64,000 bases of DNA from Tupaia tana (taxonomy: Eukaryota > Chordata > Mammalia > Scandentia > Tupaiidae): NCBI GenBank assembly GCA_026018925.1, contig JAKSZU010000018.1, forward strand, positions 30,380,452 to 30,444,451, in the 5' to 3' direction. Under the pieces are notes generated by a model. The model had not been told where the DNA came from, searched no databases, and saw only the letters and a list, made by a program, of their open reading frames with translations. Each line of letters starts with the position of its first letter. Position 1 is the stretch's first letter. Positions 21,183 through 31,801 of this stretch are shown piece by piece. The position numbers and the translations under genes are program-made.

Positions 21183-22497
21183 GTGAGTTGTCAAGCCTAG
21201 TTCTTTGCTTGCCTGGTCACACACTTACCAGATTTAAATTGCGTGACTGAACCATAGCAGGCATGTCGGGGGAGCTCTCCAGGGGAAGACTCGTCACCTG
21301 TTTTCTGGGGAACTTTCTGCAGTAGCAGTAAGAGATACAGAATCCTGTCCTAAGGAGATTTCCTCTCCAGCCCCACACCGTATTATTACAGTACAGCCCA
21401 CGTGGGGTCAGGTCGGCTCCACAAACTGTTTTGATCACAGTTCAAGGGAACCTGGATACAGACTCTTGATGCAGCTGATCTCCTCTGATTATTTTCTGTT
21501 GTGTTGTCCTAGTCCCCTCTACCCACACATTCTAGCCACCCCTTTTAATCCTGGCACTTGGAGCTCTTCTCTGACTGGTTTAAACCTTTTCCACCTCTGT
21601 ACTAATGAATGAGCTCTCTCGGTTTCCTTGATCCTGGGAGAAGTGGATCCTTTTCTGTCTGGGTACAAAATCTGCCTGTTGGTCTCAGGTCAGACCTGTG
21701 CAGGTGAACACTCTCACTTGCTCCTTAGTGCTCCTGAACGGGTCTCACAATTCTGCCTTCAACTGAACTTACTGTGCGCCTGGTTTGCTCCTGTCGTTAT
21801 TTAGTCCTGGAGAAGGAGGTGGCCCTTGTCCCTCTGTGAGTTAATCTCCCTCTCAAAGCCTTTACTTGTTTCACAATTCAACCCCTGTTCCAGGAGCTTC
21901 CAACCTCCCTAACTGGTTTGTTATCTACACCCACTTCCTCAGGAGCCACAGCCCCAGGTCTCCTTTTCAGGCCTGGCATCTTGCTCTCCACGCCTGTGAC
22001 TCCTCCAGGCCTCTTTTTCACGCTCTTGGCTCACACATGATAGTAACATAACATGGTCACAGTGCTCCATCTGCACTGTATTACGTTTTGGTTTTCCTAG
22101 CCCAGACACTCTAGGAACGTCCTCCAAGTGAGTTTGGGGGAAGATGGTCTACAGTAGGATTGCAAAGGAAATACAGCAGAACATGGTACTGTTCTGAGTC
22201 TTGTTGAATGTTGGAAAATTATTGTTAGAGGCTTATCATCCCTGTGGCAGGAAGATTCTTGAGAGTATGAGATGAAAATACAGTGCATCTTGTATTTGGT
22301 TAATGAAATGACAATAATCTCTACATATCAGTTCATATTCCTATTGGAGAATTTTGGCCATATGGTAATGAAATGCTTTTGTATTTAGCATAGATGCCCC
22401 ACACACACACCAAGAAAAGACACTACGATTGACCTTGAGTTTCTCAGTGCAATTTAAGGGGAAGAAGAATGAATTGTCTTCCCCTCGTCCATTTCAG
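21183..22497. other. AMFR intron 3, repeat-free
   Basis: About 1.3 kb with no SINE, LINE or MITE that I can see, unusual beside its neighbours. Moderately C/T-rich. A short (CA)n occurs at about 22401. No coding feature. Confidence 0.6.
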
Positions 22498-22650
22498 CTC
22501 TCCTTTTCGCCTACCACACCGATGAGCAGCCACGGCCGAGTCCTGTCGCTGCTGGTCGCGATGCTGCTTTCCTGCTGCGGGTTGGCAGTGGTCTGCTGCG
22601 TCACCGGCTACACCCACGGGATGCACACCTTGGCCTTCATGGCTGCAGAG
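22498..22650 (+). CDS. AMFR: AMFR coding exon 4, residues 172-222
   Basis: One hundred fifty-three bases in phase 0, from CCATTTCAG to GTAAGG. It encodes LSFSPTTPMSSHGRVLSLLV, a membrane segment (about residues 186-208) with several cysteines, and YTHGMHTLAFMAAE. An upstream CTCAG at 22443-22447 could be a competing acceptor, but it would add unconserved residues. Confidence 0.96.
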
Positions 22651-22782
22651 GTAAGGTGCTGACTGCCCGACTGCCCTGATTCTATTCCCGTGTATTTCCA
22701 AGGACTCTAGAGGAATATTAACTGGTTATTTCACCCATGAAGTACTGGGTAGATATTTAGTCTTTCCTTTTTCTTTTCTCTT

Positions 22783-23012
22783 GTTTTTTTTTTTATTGCT
22801 GGAGAGTCTGTGTGTATGTTCATCAGAGAGACTGGGAAAGGTAAATGCACCCCTTGTGGGGTGTGATAATGTAGCAGGTCCCTTCTCCTCCATTTCTCAA
22901 TCCTATCAGGATTTGGGGGAACACAGCACAAATATTTTCTAAGCCACTGGGGCTAGGATTCAAACCATAGTCACCATGTGGGATCTAGCTTCCTTAACAG
23001 CGGGACTGGCCC
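22783..23012 (-). repeat. SINE family C
   Basis: T tail, ATTGCTGGAGAGTCTGTGTG, CACCCCTTGTGGGGTGTGAT and TTAACAGCGGGACTGGCCC. Confidence 0.87.
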
Positions 23013-23073
23013 TGATTCATTTTAACAAGCAGTTATTGTGTTCCTTTTTTGGTGTTGGAGCTTAGTACTGAAT

Positions 23074-23331
23074 TGTTTTTTTTTTTTTAAAGAGATTTTT
23101 TACTATAGGGCATGTGCCCTTGCCAGAGAGACAGAGAGACAAAAAGTGAGAAATCACCCCCTGGGGGGATGGCCACACCACAGTTCCTTCTCCTCCAGTC
23201 TCCTCTTGGGATTTTGGGCACGCACACATACATGCCTGATGTGAGTTTTAAGCCTCCAGGTCTGGGATTCGAACCTTGGTCGACTTACGTGGGAGTCCAG
23301 TGACATAACCATTATGCCATCTGCTGATCCC
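23074..23331 (-). repeat. SINE family A
   Basis: GAGATTTTTTACTATAGGGC to CATCTGCTGATCCC. AGTACTGAAT and AGTATTGAAT flank it. Confidence 0.93.
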
Positions 23332-23393
23332 AGTATTGAATATTTTTATGTGTGGCATTGCATGCAATCCTTGCTGCATCTTAATAAACATAA

Positions 23394-23471
23394 TTATCTT
23401 TGCCAAAAGTCATGATGTATTTCTGTATGTTTTTCTGTGCAAAAATGCATCATGACTTTCCTGATAACCCC
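23394..23471. mobile_element. Palindromic MITE, copy 3
   Basis: Inner arms AAAAGTCATGATGTATTTCT and GCATCATGACTTTCCTGA pair as in the other copies. The outermost left arm is eroded. Confidence 0.82.
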
Positions 23472-23479
23472 GTATATTC

Positions 23480-23625
23480 CAGGAAGTATTCTGAATGCTT
23501 TACTTGTATTGACTCATTGTATTGTCCCTGTGTGTCATCAAAACACTGGCACGAAGGGCTAGTTGAGCTGCTGAAGTTTCGCAAATGGCACGTCCAAGTC
23601 CTTTGACTCCAGAGTGGGAAGGGCA
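23480..23625 (-). mobile_element. Possible MIR remnant, antisense
   Basis: The text from CAGGAAGTATTCTGAATGCT to GACTCCAGAGTGGG follows the antisense MIR order loosely. Weak. Confidence 0.35.
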
Positions 23626-23949
23626 TTCCCCCTAAGATATTATCCACTGTGGTTGGGATTATTAGTGAAATACTCTATGAATGATATTTTAGCTAAGGTA
23701 TAAATTCAGATTTTTACACAATAAATATATACACTATGTTCATTATTTTAAGTAAAAAGGTGAGATACTCATGAATAGTTTTAAATTAAAATAAGTTCAT
23801 GTTTTTAAAACTTTTTGGAAAATTTTAATTTCTGTTCAGTAGAAATCTGAATCTTTTATTTGTCCTCATAGTCAGTGACTATATTTGGTCTTTCTTCAGG
23901 CCAAAGGCAGAATACTTTTATCTTACTCATAATATCTACTATTAAGTTT

Positions 23950-24183
23950 TTTGTTGTTTTTAAAGAGTTTTTTTTGCTATAGGGTGTCTGTGCTCACCAG
24001 AGAGACAGAAAGTAAGAAATCACCCCCCAGGGGTGGTAACCATGCTGCAATCCCTTCTCCTTCATTCTTTTGGGATTTTGGATATGAATGCACATGTGTA
24101 CAGCAATAGTTTCCGGGACTCCAACCTCAGTTGACTATGTAGGAGTCTAGTAATATTACCATTATACCATCTGCTGACCTCTC
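23950..24183 (-). repeat. SINE family A, first of a same-site pair
   Basis: GAGTTTTTTTTGCTATAGGG to CATCTGCTGACCTC. ATCTACTATTAA lies just before it. Confidence 0.9.
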
Positions 24184-24200
24184 TCTACTATTAATTTTTT

Positions 24201-24360
24201 TAATCTTATTTAACTTTATTTATTTTAATTTGACCAGAGAGAGACAGAGAAAGAGAGAGAGAGAAAGTGAGAAAGTAAGCCTCCAGGTCTAGGATTCAAA
24301 CCCAGGGTCGGCCATGTGGGAGTTCAACACCCTTAACAACCACGCCACCTGCCAGCCCCC
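24201..24360 (-). repeat. SINE family B, second of a same-site pair
   Basis: TCTTATTTAACTTTATTTAT to CCACCTGCCAGCCCCC. TCTACTATTAA occurs before it at 24184 and after it at 24363. Confidence 0.92.
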
Positions 24361-24501
24361 TATCTACTATTAATTTTTAAAATGAAATATTAGCTATTCC
24401 AAAAAGAATTAGCTAAGCTCAAGTCAAGTAATACAAACAAGTTAAGTTTAGAATTGCTAGTTGAGAATTTGTTAGAGCAGTGTTAAAATTTGTTTTTGCC
24501 C

Positions 24502-24745
24502 GTGGACCAGGAGATGGTGTAGTAAGGGCGCTGGAGCCCACATGACCTACTGCATAGTTTGAGTCCCAGACCTGACAGCTTGAAAAACATGTCAGGTGTG
24601 TGCCTGCCCAAAATTCTGAGAAGAGAATGGAGAAGGGATTGTGACATGGCCGTTCCTCCTGAGGGGTGAGTCCTTGCTTTCCCTGTCTCTCTCTTTCTGG
24701 TAAGCACATGTACCCTATAAGGGAAAAAATATCTTTTAAAAAAAT
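24502..24745 (+). repeat. SINE family A, diverged
   Basis: GTGGACCAGGAGATGGTGTA to CCCTATAAGGGAAAAAATAT. It forms a composite with the next SINE, bracketed by AAATTTGTTTTTGCC (24487) and AAATTTTGTTTTGCC (24951). Confidence 0.85.
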
Positions 24746-24754
24746 TATTTTTTG

Positions 24755-24950
24755 AGACCAGCCAGGGTCATAGTGGTTAACCACGGTTTGAGTCCCAGAT
24801 CTGGTAGCTTAAAACAAACCAGGCAGGTATGCGTACGTGACCATTCAGCGTGACCATTCTCCCTGGGAGATAATTTTTCACTTTCCTTCTTACTGTCTCT
24901 CTTTATTGCTCTCCGGCAAGTGCATGTGCTCTATAACAAAAACCTTAAAA
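24755..24950 (+). repeat. SINE family A, internally deleted
   Basis: GAGACCAGCCAGGGTCATAG, B box GGTTTGAGTCCC, a shortened body and CTATAACAAAAACC. The segment between the A and B boxes is short, suggesting a deletion. Confidence 0.82.
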
Positions 24951-25046
24951 AAATTTTGTTTTGCCTATTAATCTATTTCAGAGTCCAATATAGTAATAAG
25001 TAAATTAGTAAAGGACCATATATGTACTTAATGAAAACGTGCATTT

Positions 25047-25241
25047 CTTTTTTTTAAAGAATTATCTTATTTAACTTTATTTGTTGTTATTGTTGTTATT
25101 GTTATTTTTTAATTTGATCAGAGAAAGAGAAAGACAGAGAGAAAGGGAAAGTGAGAAAGCAAGCCACCAGGTCCTGTACTTGAACCATGGTTGGCCATGT
25201 GGCAGTCCAGCACCTTTAACCACCACCACCTGCTGGTTCCA
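25047..25241 (-). repeat. SINE family B
   Basis: Reversed tail with (TTG)n, TTTAATTTGATCAGAGAAAG, then ACCACCACCTGCTGGTTCC. Confidence 0.91.
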
Positions 25242-25522
25242 AAATGTGTTTCTAATGGAATACTTTTTGTATATGACAGTATAGATATCTTTCCTCTTGA
25301 AAATTTTGTTTAAAATTTTATTTATACTGACATACTAATTAGTTTGCTTTATTTGTATTTTATTATGAAACACTATTTGAATGATACTTGTCTTTTTTGG
25401 TTCTTTGACTTTTAGTTGGTATTAAGGCAAACTTTGGAAAAGATACACCTAAAAATAAGCACATTTAAATTAGCCCTGTTGGGTCATTCTATAGCAAGCA
25501 TATACTTTTATTTCAGCTTAGT

Positions 25523-25788
25523 TTTATGTATGTATGTATGTATGTATGTATGTTTTTGCCATAGGATGCGTGCACTCACTGCAAAGAGACAGTGAGAGGG
25601 AAAGTGAGAAATCACCTTCACAGAGAGGATGGCCACACCACAATCCCTTCTCCTCCATTTTCCTCCTGGGTTTTGGGCACACACGCGTGCGCATCCGGTG
25701 TGAGTTTCAAGCCTCCAGGTCTGGACTTGAACTGTGGTCGGCCATGTGGGAGTCCAGTGCCTTAACCAGTACATCACCTGCTTGTCCC
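25523..25788 (-). repeat. SINE family A with (TATG)n tail
   Basis: The reversed tail has become (TATG)7. It is followed by TTTTTGCCATAGGATGCGTG and the body, ending CATCACCTGCTTGTCCC. Confidence 0.9.
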
Positions 25789-25969
25789 CTTTATTTATTC
25801 TTTTAAGATAATTTATCATGGTAAAGATTTGGTATTTTGAACTAAATTATATTTCTTATATTCATAGTGTTTTCTCTCATGTAAAATATTTTTTATTTAT
25901 TAACATGAATTTAATGTCAAACATAAGTAACATAACAGTTCTATTCTGGTAGATTATGAGGACATTTTA

Positions 25970-26130
25970 TTTTTTTATTTTGAAAGAATTATTGATTTAT
26001 TTAATTCCATTTGTTATTTTTATTTTGATCAGAGAGAGGCAGAGAGAGAGAAAAAGGGAAAGGGGACTTGAACCGCAGTCTGCCATGTGGGAATCCAGTG
26101 CTCCTAACCACCACACCACCTGCCGGCCCC
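25970..26130 (-). repeat. SINE family B
   Basis: AAGAATTATTGATTTATTTA to CACCACCTGCCGGCCCC. A perfect GAGGACATTTTA duplication flanks it at 25958 and 26131. Confidence 0.95.
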
Positions 26131-26477
26131 GAGGACATTTTAGTAGTATCAATTTTTATGACAAAAATTATCAGGAGAACCGTATTTTGTTTTTTACTTT
26201 CTTCATTCCCTTTTCTTCTGGTGGACAAAGGGAGTGTACAACGGTTTCGTATCCTGGACAGTAGTGCCTGGACTCCAGACTGTGAGTTAAAATGTCACCC
26301 AACAGTCAGACACTCTTTGAGGTGACAAATAGTGTGACCTTATGTAATGTAACGTGGAAGTGATTGTCAAACTGCTGGAACAGACCTAAGGTTGCAGAAG
26401 GCAGGTGTCCTAGGAGATGGACAGGGTAATTAATTATTACATACTTACAGGAGAAGGCTCAATAAAAGTTGAGTTTG

Positions 26478-26728
26478 GGGCCCAGCAGGTGGCATAGTGG
26501 TTAAGGCACTGGACTCTCATATGGCAAACTGTGGTTTGAGTCCCAGACCCAGAGACTTGAAACTCATGCTAGGCGCATGTCCATGTATGCCCAAAATTTT
26601 GAGAGGAGAATGGAGGAGAAGGCACTGCCATCCTCTCGAGGGTGATTTCTCACTTTCTCTCTCCATCTTGCTCTGTTTCTCCAGCAAGTGCATGCATCTT
26701 ATAGCAAAAATCTCTCTCTCTAAAAAAA
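26478..26728 (+). repeat. SINE family A/C intermediate
   Basis: GGGCCCAGCAGGTGGCATAG with B box GGTTTGAGTCC and tail TTATAGCAAAAATCTCTC. AGTTGAGTTT and AGTTGGGTTT flank it. Confidence 0.92.
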
Positions 26729-26919
26729 AGTTGGGTTTCTAGGTCATGAAAACAGTTCATGGAAATTTGAAGCAGAGGATATAAAATGGTTGGTAAATTT
26801 GAACAATCTGCTTTTTAATTCAACTAAGAAGTGTTTCTCTTTGATCATTTTATAAAAGTAAGTTTGGCCTGAAGAGTCTTAAATTTTACTAAAAAAAAAA
26901 AATACCCCCTTTTTTACAG

Positions 26920-26960
26920 TCTCTTCTTGTGACAGTGAGGACTGCTCATGTGATTTTACG
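26920..26960 (+). CDS. AMFR: AMFR coding exon 5, residues 223-235 plus split codon 236
   Basis: A 41-bp microexon between TTTTTTACAG and GTAAGT, encoding SLLVTVRTAHVIL and the first two bases of Arg236. It continues the membrane/juxtamembrane helix begun at the end of exon 4. Its reading and phase are forced by exon 6. Confidence 0.95.
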
Positions 26961-27135
26961 GTAAGTAGAAATTTGGGAGGGAAGTGATTGGGGTCGACTC
27001 ATACAAGTTGATTTTAAGGATATAACCAGTATAAAATATGTAAAAATATGAGTAAACTATAACATGATTAAACCAAATTCAGTCACAACAGTAACTTATT
27101 AGGCTGTTTGTCTTTTCTCTATCTCTATATTGCAG

Positions 27136-27268
27136 ATACGTAATTCACCTCTGGGACCTCAACCACGAGGGGACCTGGGAAGGAAAGGGAACGTATGTCT
27201 ACTACACAGATTTTGTCATGGAGCTCACTCTCCTGTCGTTGGACCTCATGCACCATATTCACATGTTG
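27136..27268 (+). CDS. AMFR: AMFR coding exon 6, residues 236-280
   Basis: One hundred thirty-three bases; the first base completes Arg236. It encodes YVIHLWDLNHEGTWEGKGTY, a hydrophilic loop, then VYYTDFVMELTLLSLDLMHH leading into the last membrane segment. The intron before it is only 175 bp, the shortest in the gene. Donor is GTAAGT. Confidence 0.97.
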
Positions 27269-27360
27269 GTAAGTTCCCTTATAAGGAGCCCTAGTGTGGG
27301 GCGGGGGGCGGAGGTTTTCAGAATCAGGATCCAGGTTTGTATATTTAAAAAATAAAACGC

Positions 27361-27612
27361 TTGGGTCTGTCAGTGCCACATTGTGGTGCAGGCAGTAGGG
27401 TGCTGCTTGGCGATGCGAGAGCCACCTGAACGACTGTGGCGCGGCTCCTGGGTTGTCCTGAAACACACTGGGAGCATGCTGGAGGGCTGGGTGGGATTGG
27501 GGCATGATGAGACCCTGGGGAGTATGCCTGTTTCTCTCTTTTTTCTCTCTCCCTCTCTCTGTCTGTCCCTCTTTTTTCATGAAAGAAAGAAAATAATTAA
27601 ACTTAGAAAAAT
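27361..27612 (+). repeat. SINE-like unit of a distinct type
   Basis: It has the general plan of the local SINEs: a GC-rich head with TGTGGTGCAGGCAGTAGGGT, a body with GGGCATGATGAGACCCTGGG in the place of the family GGGG palindrome, a CT-rich stretch and an A/T tail. Its head (GAACGACTGTGGCGCGGCTC) does not match A, B or C. I see only one copy here. Confidence 0.6.
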
Positions 27613-27807
27613 AAAATACTTGGAATAAGATGTAACTGAACACTCCAGAGACTGTAAAAAGGAATATGGCTGTGTACTCTCCCTCTTTTTGCCACTGGGT
27701 GTAAAGCGATGTCATGGATCTGCTTTGGTGGGTGCATAGCTCAGGAGGTGTTTGCTGTCCTAGGTGTCTTAGTTTTATCTCTGCTGACCAAGTCAATAAG
27801 TGATTCT

Positions 27808-27922
27808 TTTTTTTTTTTTTTTTAAGAATTATTTTACTTAACTTTATTTATTTTTAATTTGACCAGAGAGGGACAGAGCAAGAGCAAGAACAAGAGAGAG
27901 AGAGAAAGTGAGAAAGCAAGCC
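27808..27922 (-). repeat. SINE family B, headless (5'-truncated)
   Basis: T18 and AAGAATTATTTTACTTAACT, then the (GA)n body, stopping at AAGCAAGCC before any tRNA-like head. GTGATT follows it and also precedes it, so it probably integrated already truncated. Confidence 0.88.
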
Positions 27923-28272
27923 GTGATTTTTTTGGGTATGAAATTTAGTGTAGTTTTATGACTTTTAATATTTAGCAGGTCCTTTGTAGGTGGTGGTAGG
28001 AATTCCTGTAATGTTAGCTACTTCATGGATTTCATACATTTTTCATTTTTGTAATTAAAACAAAGTTTTTTCCTACTTAATTCCTTCATTGTTTATGTTT
28101 ACATTTTACCTTGGCATTAAAAATTAGAGTTGTAAGTCTGATTCATTGGTTGGTGCTTCAGCAATCTATTTATGGTGAGAGTCGTGGGCAATTTGTTTAC
28201 ATTCTAACCCTACTAAAATAGCCTTTAAAAATTATTGGGTTAGACACAGCACATTTCTTTTTCCCCCTCCTT

Positions 28273-28506
28273 TTGTTTTTTTTTTTTTTGTGCCAGAGTG
28301 TGAATGCACTCACCAGAGGTAGACAGAGAAAGAGGGAGGGAGAAAGTATCCCCCAATGGGGCATGATCACAATCCCTTCTTCCTGTCAGGATTTTGGACA
28401 TGCACACATATGTGACTTATTTTCAAGCCCCCGGGCCAGGATTTGACCACTGTGATCTGCCATGTGGAATCCAGCTCCCTTAACTATCAGGCCACCGAGC
28501 CAGCCT
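28273..28506 (-). repeat. SINE family C
   Basis: T tail, GTGCCAGAGTGTGAATGCAC, ATCCCCCAATGGGGCATGAT and GCCACCGAGCCAGCC. Confidence 0.88.
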
Positions 28507-28559
28507 GACATGGCATATTTCTACTTTTTGGAAGTAACTCTGAAAACACACTTTAAAAA

Positions 28560-29620
28560 AATAGCGTGTTAATTCTTTTGTTTTAAAATAGTAGCCATGC
28601 CTGCCAAAAAGGAGAACACAGTTGCCCAAGCATAATTGTTAACATTTTGTTAAATTTAACTGGTTCTTTATATATTTAAATACATACATTCATAAACTGA
28701 GCTTATATTTTGGACATATAGTTTAGTTTATTTTTTAGTTTAGTTTTCTTAACTGATATGTTAATGAACATTTTCCTATGCCGGTGCATTGTACAAAACT
28801 CTTTTATAGTTTATTTATGTATTTATTTATTTATTTGCCAGAGGGCGTGTTTGCTCAGTGGAGAGAGACAGAGAGAGAGGGAAAGTGAGAATGCATCCCC
28901 TTCCCTCCTCCTACCCCTGTGTGGGGATGGTCACATAGCAATCCTTTTTTCTCCATTTCTCCCTCCTGTCAAGATTTGGGGCTTCCACACACTCGTGCCT
29001 GGCATTTTTCAAGGTGGCTGGAACCACACAGTTGGCCGTATGGTATCCAGCTGCCTTAACCACCACACCATCAGCTGGCCCCTAATTCCTTTTAGTACGT
29101 TAAGGACAAATATCTCATCACGTAGATGTACTGTGATTTAATTAAGCAAACCCTATAATGGGCTATTTGGGTTGTATTCAGTTTGCTATACCACATCTTT
29201 ATATATCTTTTTAAATCAGGCATTAATCTTTTTAAGGAAGATCCTTTTATTTCACTTAACAAATATTAAGTTGTATATATAAATTGTTATATATAAATAT
29301 ATGTAATTATATATTATAATAAATATAATTAATGACATAATATTAAACTTTACTGGGCATTTTGTTTGTTTCTGTATTTTCTTTTTTTCAATTGCATGGA
29401 TGAACAATTTTTTGCATAAAGCTTTCAAATTTCTGATTAGTTTCTCAGGAAAGATTGCTGGTGATGAGATTCATAGGTGAAGAGCATGCACATTGTTTAG
29501 GGTAATAAGGTAAACATACATGTATATACTTTGTGAAAGATTATTCCAGTTCATCTTAACCAGCAGTGAAGAACTTCTGTCACATAGTACCTTCATCATT
29601 AGTGAGTTCACATTCATTTT
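28560..29620 (-). mobile_element. Worn antisense LINE-1 region (split by a SINE)
   Basis: AT-rich text with CATTTTCCTATGCCGGTGCA, GTGATGAGATTCATAGGTGA and TTAACCAGCAGTGAAG has the order of old antisense L1 tails. An AT-rich patch at 29270-29345 lies inside. It is heavily decayed, so the boundaries are loose. Confidence 0.45.
28808..29082 (-). repeat. SINE family C
   Basis: (TTTA)n tail, TTTGCCAGAGGGCGTGTTTG, CCCTGTGTGGGGATGGTCAC and CACCATCAGCTGGCCCC. Confidence 0.9.
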
Positions 29621-29651
29621 TATTATGGATTTTGTCCTCTTTCTCTCTAAG

Positions 29652-29785
29652 TTATTTGGCAACATCTGGTTATCCATGGCCAGCCTGGTCATCTTTATGC
29701 AGCTGCGTTACCTGTTTCATGAGGTCCAGCGTCGGATCCGTCGGCACAAGAACTATCTGCGTGTCGTTGGGAACATGGAAGCCAG
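29652..29785 (+). CDS. AMFR: AMFR coding exon 7, residues 281-324 plus split codon 325
   Basis: One hundred thirty-four bases from TTTCTCTCTAAG to GTAAGT. It encodes LFGNIWLSMASLVIFMQLRY, the final membrane segment, and LFHEVQRRIRRHKNYLRVVG, the basic cytosolic linker that precedes the RING finger. Confidence 0.97.
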
Positions 29786-29875
29786 GTAAGTAAGCACAGG
29801 TTGATGTCGCCCAGGTTTACCCATTGTGGCCCAAGTCCTAGCTCTGTCAGAACTTGCTTCTTTGAACTGTTACCA

Positions 29876-30073
29876 GAATGGCGGGGAGTATAGGCTCTGG
29901 AATTACACTCCCTGGGAAGAAATCCCCACTTAGTTCTTGGACTTGGGGCAATTTATTTAACTTGCTGTGCCCCAGTTAACGTCACCTCTAAAACAGAGAT
30001 AACAGAACCTTCTTCCTAGAGCTCCACGATTCTGTGAGATAATTCATGTAGTTAGCGCTCAATAAATATTAAG
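29876..30073 (+). mobile_element. MIR, sense
   Basis: GGCTCTGGAATTACACTCCC, GGGGCAATTTATTTAACTTG, AAAACAGAGATAACAGAACC and GCGCTCAATAAATATT follow the MIR consensus order over nearly its full length. Confidence 0.9.
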
Positions 30074-30106
30074 TGTTTTGTCGTTATTATTAAATGGAAG
30101 CTTCCT

Positions 30107-30350
30107 GGGGACCAGCAGATGACATAATGGTTACATCACTGGACTTCCACATAATTGACAGCAGTTCGAGTCCTGGACCTGGTGGCTTAAAACTCACACC
30201 AGGCACGTGTGCATATATGCCCAAAATCCCAAAAGGAGAATGGAGGAGAAAGGATTGCAGCATGGCCACCCCTTTGGGGGGTGATTTCTTGCTTTCTGTC
30301 TCTCCAGCGAGTGTACACACCCTATGGCAAAAAATCTCTCTAAAGAAAAA
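30107..30350 (+). repeat. SINE family A
   Basis: GGGGACCAGCAGATGACATA to CCCTATGGCAAAAAATCTCT. B box is GTTCGAGTCC. GGAAGCTTCCT and GGAAGTTTCCT flank it. Confidence 0.93.
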
Positions 30351-30835
30351 GGAAGTTTCCTTGGGCTTCTGCCCCTATTTTGTGAAGGTGGATCTCAGTT
30401 ATTCTTTGTACTTGGGTGTTTACACATATATATGCAACTATGCAACCTCACTGAAGTAGGCACTTACTTGCAAACCAAGCCTGAAGGTACAAGATTAGTG
30501 GGTTTTCTTTCTGTATGTGAGAGACAGTTTGGATCTCTGGGTGGTCTTATTTTTCCGATTTGCACAGAAACACTCCCCAAAATCACTTACAGGAGCCATT
30601 ACTAGAACAAAGTTTGTTTCTGTGCTTAAGTTTCTCTTTGATGGGCTATGAAGAGATACTGGGTATAATATTGTTGATTGTCAAAAAAACTTCTTCTGAA
30701 CAGGAGTGCTCTATAATTGTGCTGTTAAAGAGACGAAGTCTGTAAAGTGATGTTTGTATGCAAGGGGTCTTCAAAAAGTTTATGGAAAATGCATATTGTG
30801 GAAACCCATCCATGCATTTATTTAGTTTTAAGTTT

Positions 30836-31016
30836 TTAAATAATTATTTATTTATTTAATTCCATTTGTTATTCTTATTGTTTTTAATTTGACCAGAAAG
30901 AGACAAAGAGAGAGAGAGAGGAAAAGCAAGAAAGTAAGCTGCCAGGTCCAGGACTTGAACTGTGGTCAGCCATGTGGGAATCCAGTGACTTTATCCACCA
31001 TGCCATCTGCTGGCCC
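30836..31016 (-). repeat. SINE family B
   Basis: AATTATTTATTTATTTAATT to CATGCCATCTGCTGGCCC, inside the split MITE. Confidence 0.9.
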
Positions 31017-31018
31017 TT

Positions 31019-31186
31019 ATTATTATTTTTAAAATAATTATTTATCTACTTAATTGTATTTGTTGTTATTATTAATTTTGCCAGAGAAAGGGAAAGTGAG
31101 AAAGCAACCCACCAGGTCTGGAACTCAAATCATGTTGGTCATGTGGGAATCCAGAACCTTAACCACCATGCCACCTGCCGGCCCCC
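31019..31186 (-). repeat. SINE family B
   Basis: TTATTTTTAAAATAATTATT to CACCTGCCGGCCCCC. It is adjacent to the previous copy in the same orientation. Confidence 0.9.
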
Positions 31187-31239
31187 GATACAAGTATTTA
31201 AAAAATGTTCTATACCAATATAAACTTATACTTTAATTT

Positions 31240-31754
31240 GTAAATGATTTGTATTGAGCCAGTTTGTGGTATGGTGGGAACCCAGATGTCTGGCTACACA
31301 GGTCGAGTCCTGGATCTGGCTCTTGAGAAGCATGCTGGGCACGTGTATGTGCGTATCCAGAATTCCAAGAAGAGGGAGCGATGGAGAAGGGATTGCAACA
31401 TGACCATTCTCTGTGGGGGGGTGCGTCCTCACCTTTTTTTTTTTTTTTTTTGGTAGTATTTCTGTTCTCCAGTGAGCACATGCTCTATGGCAAAATAAAA
31501 AAAAAAGTTTTAATAAAAAAAAAATTCATGATAGAGTATGTGCACTCCCATGTGGGAGTAAGAGATAGATGCACACCCAAAGGGTGTGGTCATGCTGAAG
31601 TCGTCTTCCTCCAGTCCACTTCCTAGATCTTAGGCACTGGCATATGTGTCCAGTTGCTTGAGGCTGACTAGGCTGGGAATTCGAACTGTGGCCACCCTGT
31701 GGGATCTGGCTTCTCTTGAGCAGTATATTACCTCTGTGCCATAAAGCTGGCCCT
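31240..31754 (-). repeat. SINE family C split by another SINE
   Basis: The main body is 31515-31754 (TGATAGAGTATGTGCACTCC to CATAAAGCTGGCCCT). Its tail side is interrupted by the + strand SINE. AAACTTATACTTTAATT (31223) and AAACTTGTACTTTAATT (31755) bracket the composite. Confidence 0.82.
31255..31510 (+). repeat. SINE family C nested in a SINE tail
   Basis: GAGCCAGTTTGTGGTATGGT, B box GGTCGAGTCC, GGAGAAGGGATTGCAACATG and CTCTATGGCAAAATAAAA. A T18 run interrupts the body at 31434-31451. Confidence 0.88.
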
Positions 31755-31801
31755 AAACTTGTACTTTAATTCCACTTGCCAACAAACTTTTTGAAGTCTC
31801 C

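Larger units (their letters stand above)
30764..31800. mobile_element. Second MITE type, shattered by SINE insertions
   Basis: Three pieces, 30764-30826 (GGTCTTCAAAAAGTTTATGG...), about 31193-31242 (ATATAAACTTATACTTTAAT...) and 31755-31800 (ending CAAACTTTTTGAAGTCTCC), join into one inverted-repeat element like the intact copy at 46395. Four SINEs lie inside it. Confidence 0.78.

Noticed and set aside
22443-22497. An alternative 5' extension of AMFR exon 4 starting after TTTCTCAG at 22447.
   Set aside because: It would insert residues absent from the conserved join EYLSFSPTT, and the downstream acceptor CATTTCAG gives that join exactly.
27125-27796. A 223-codon - strand open frame.
   Set aside because: It runs antisense through AMFR exon 6, its intron and the SINE-like unit. 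The exon 6 part is the reverse of a conserved + strand coding exon.
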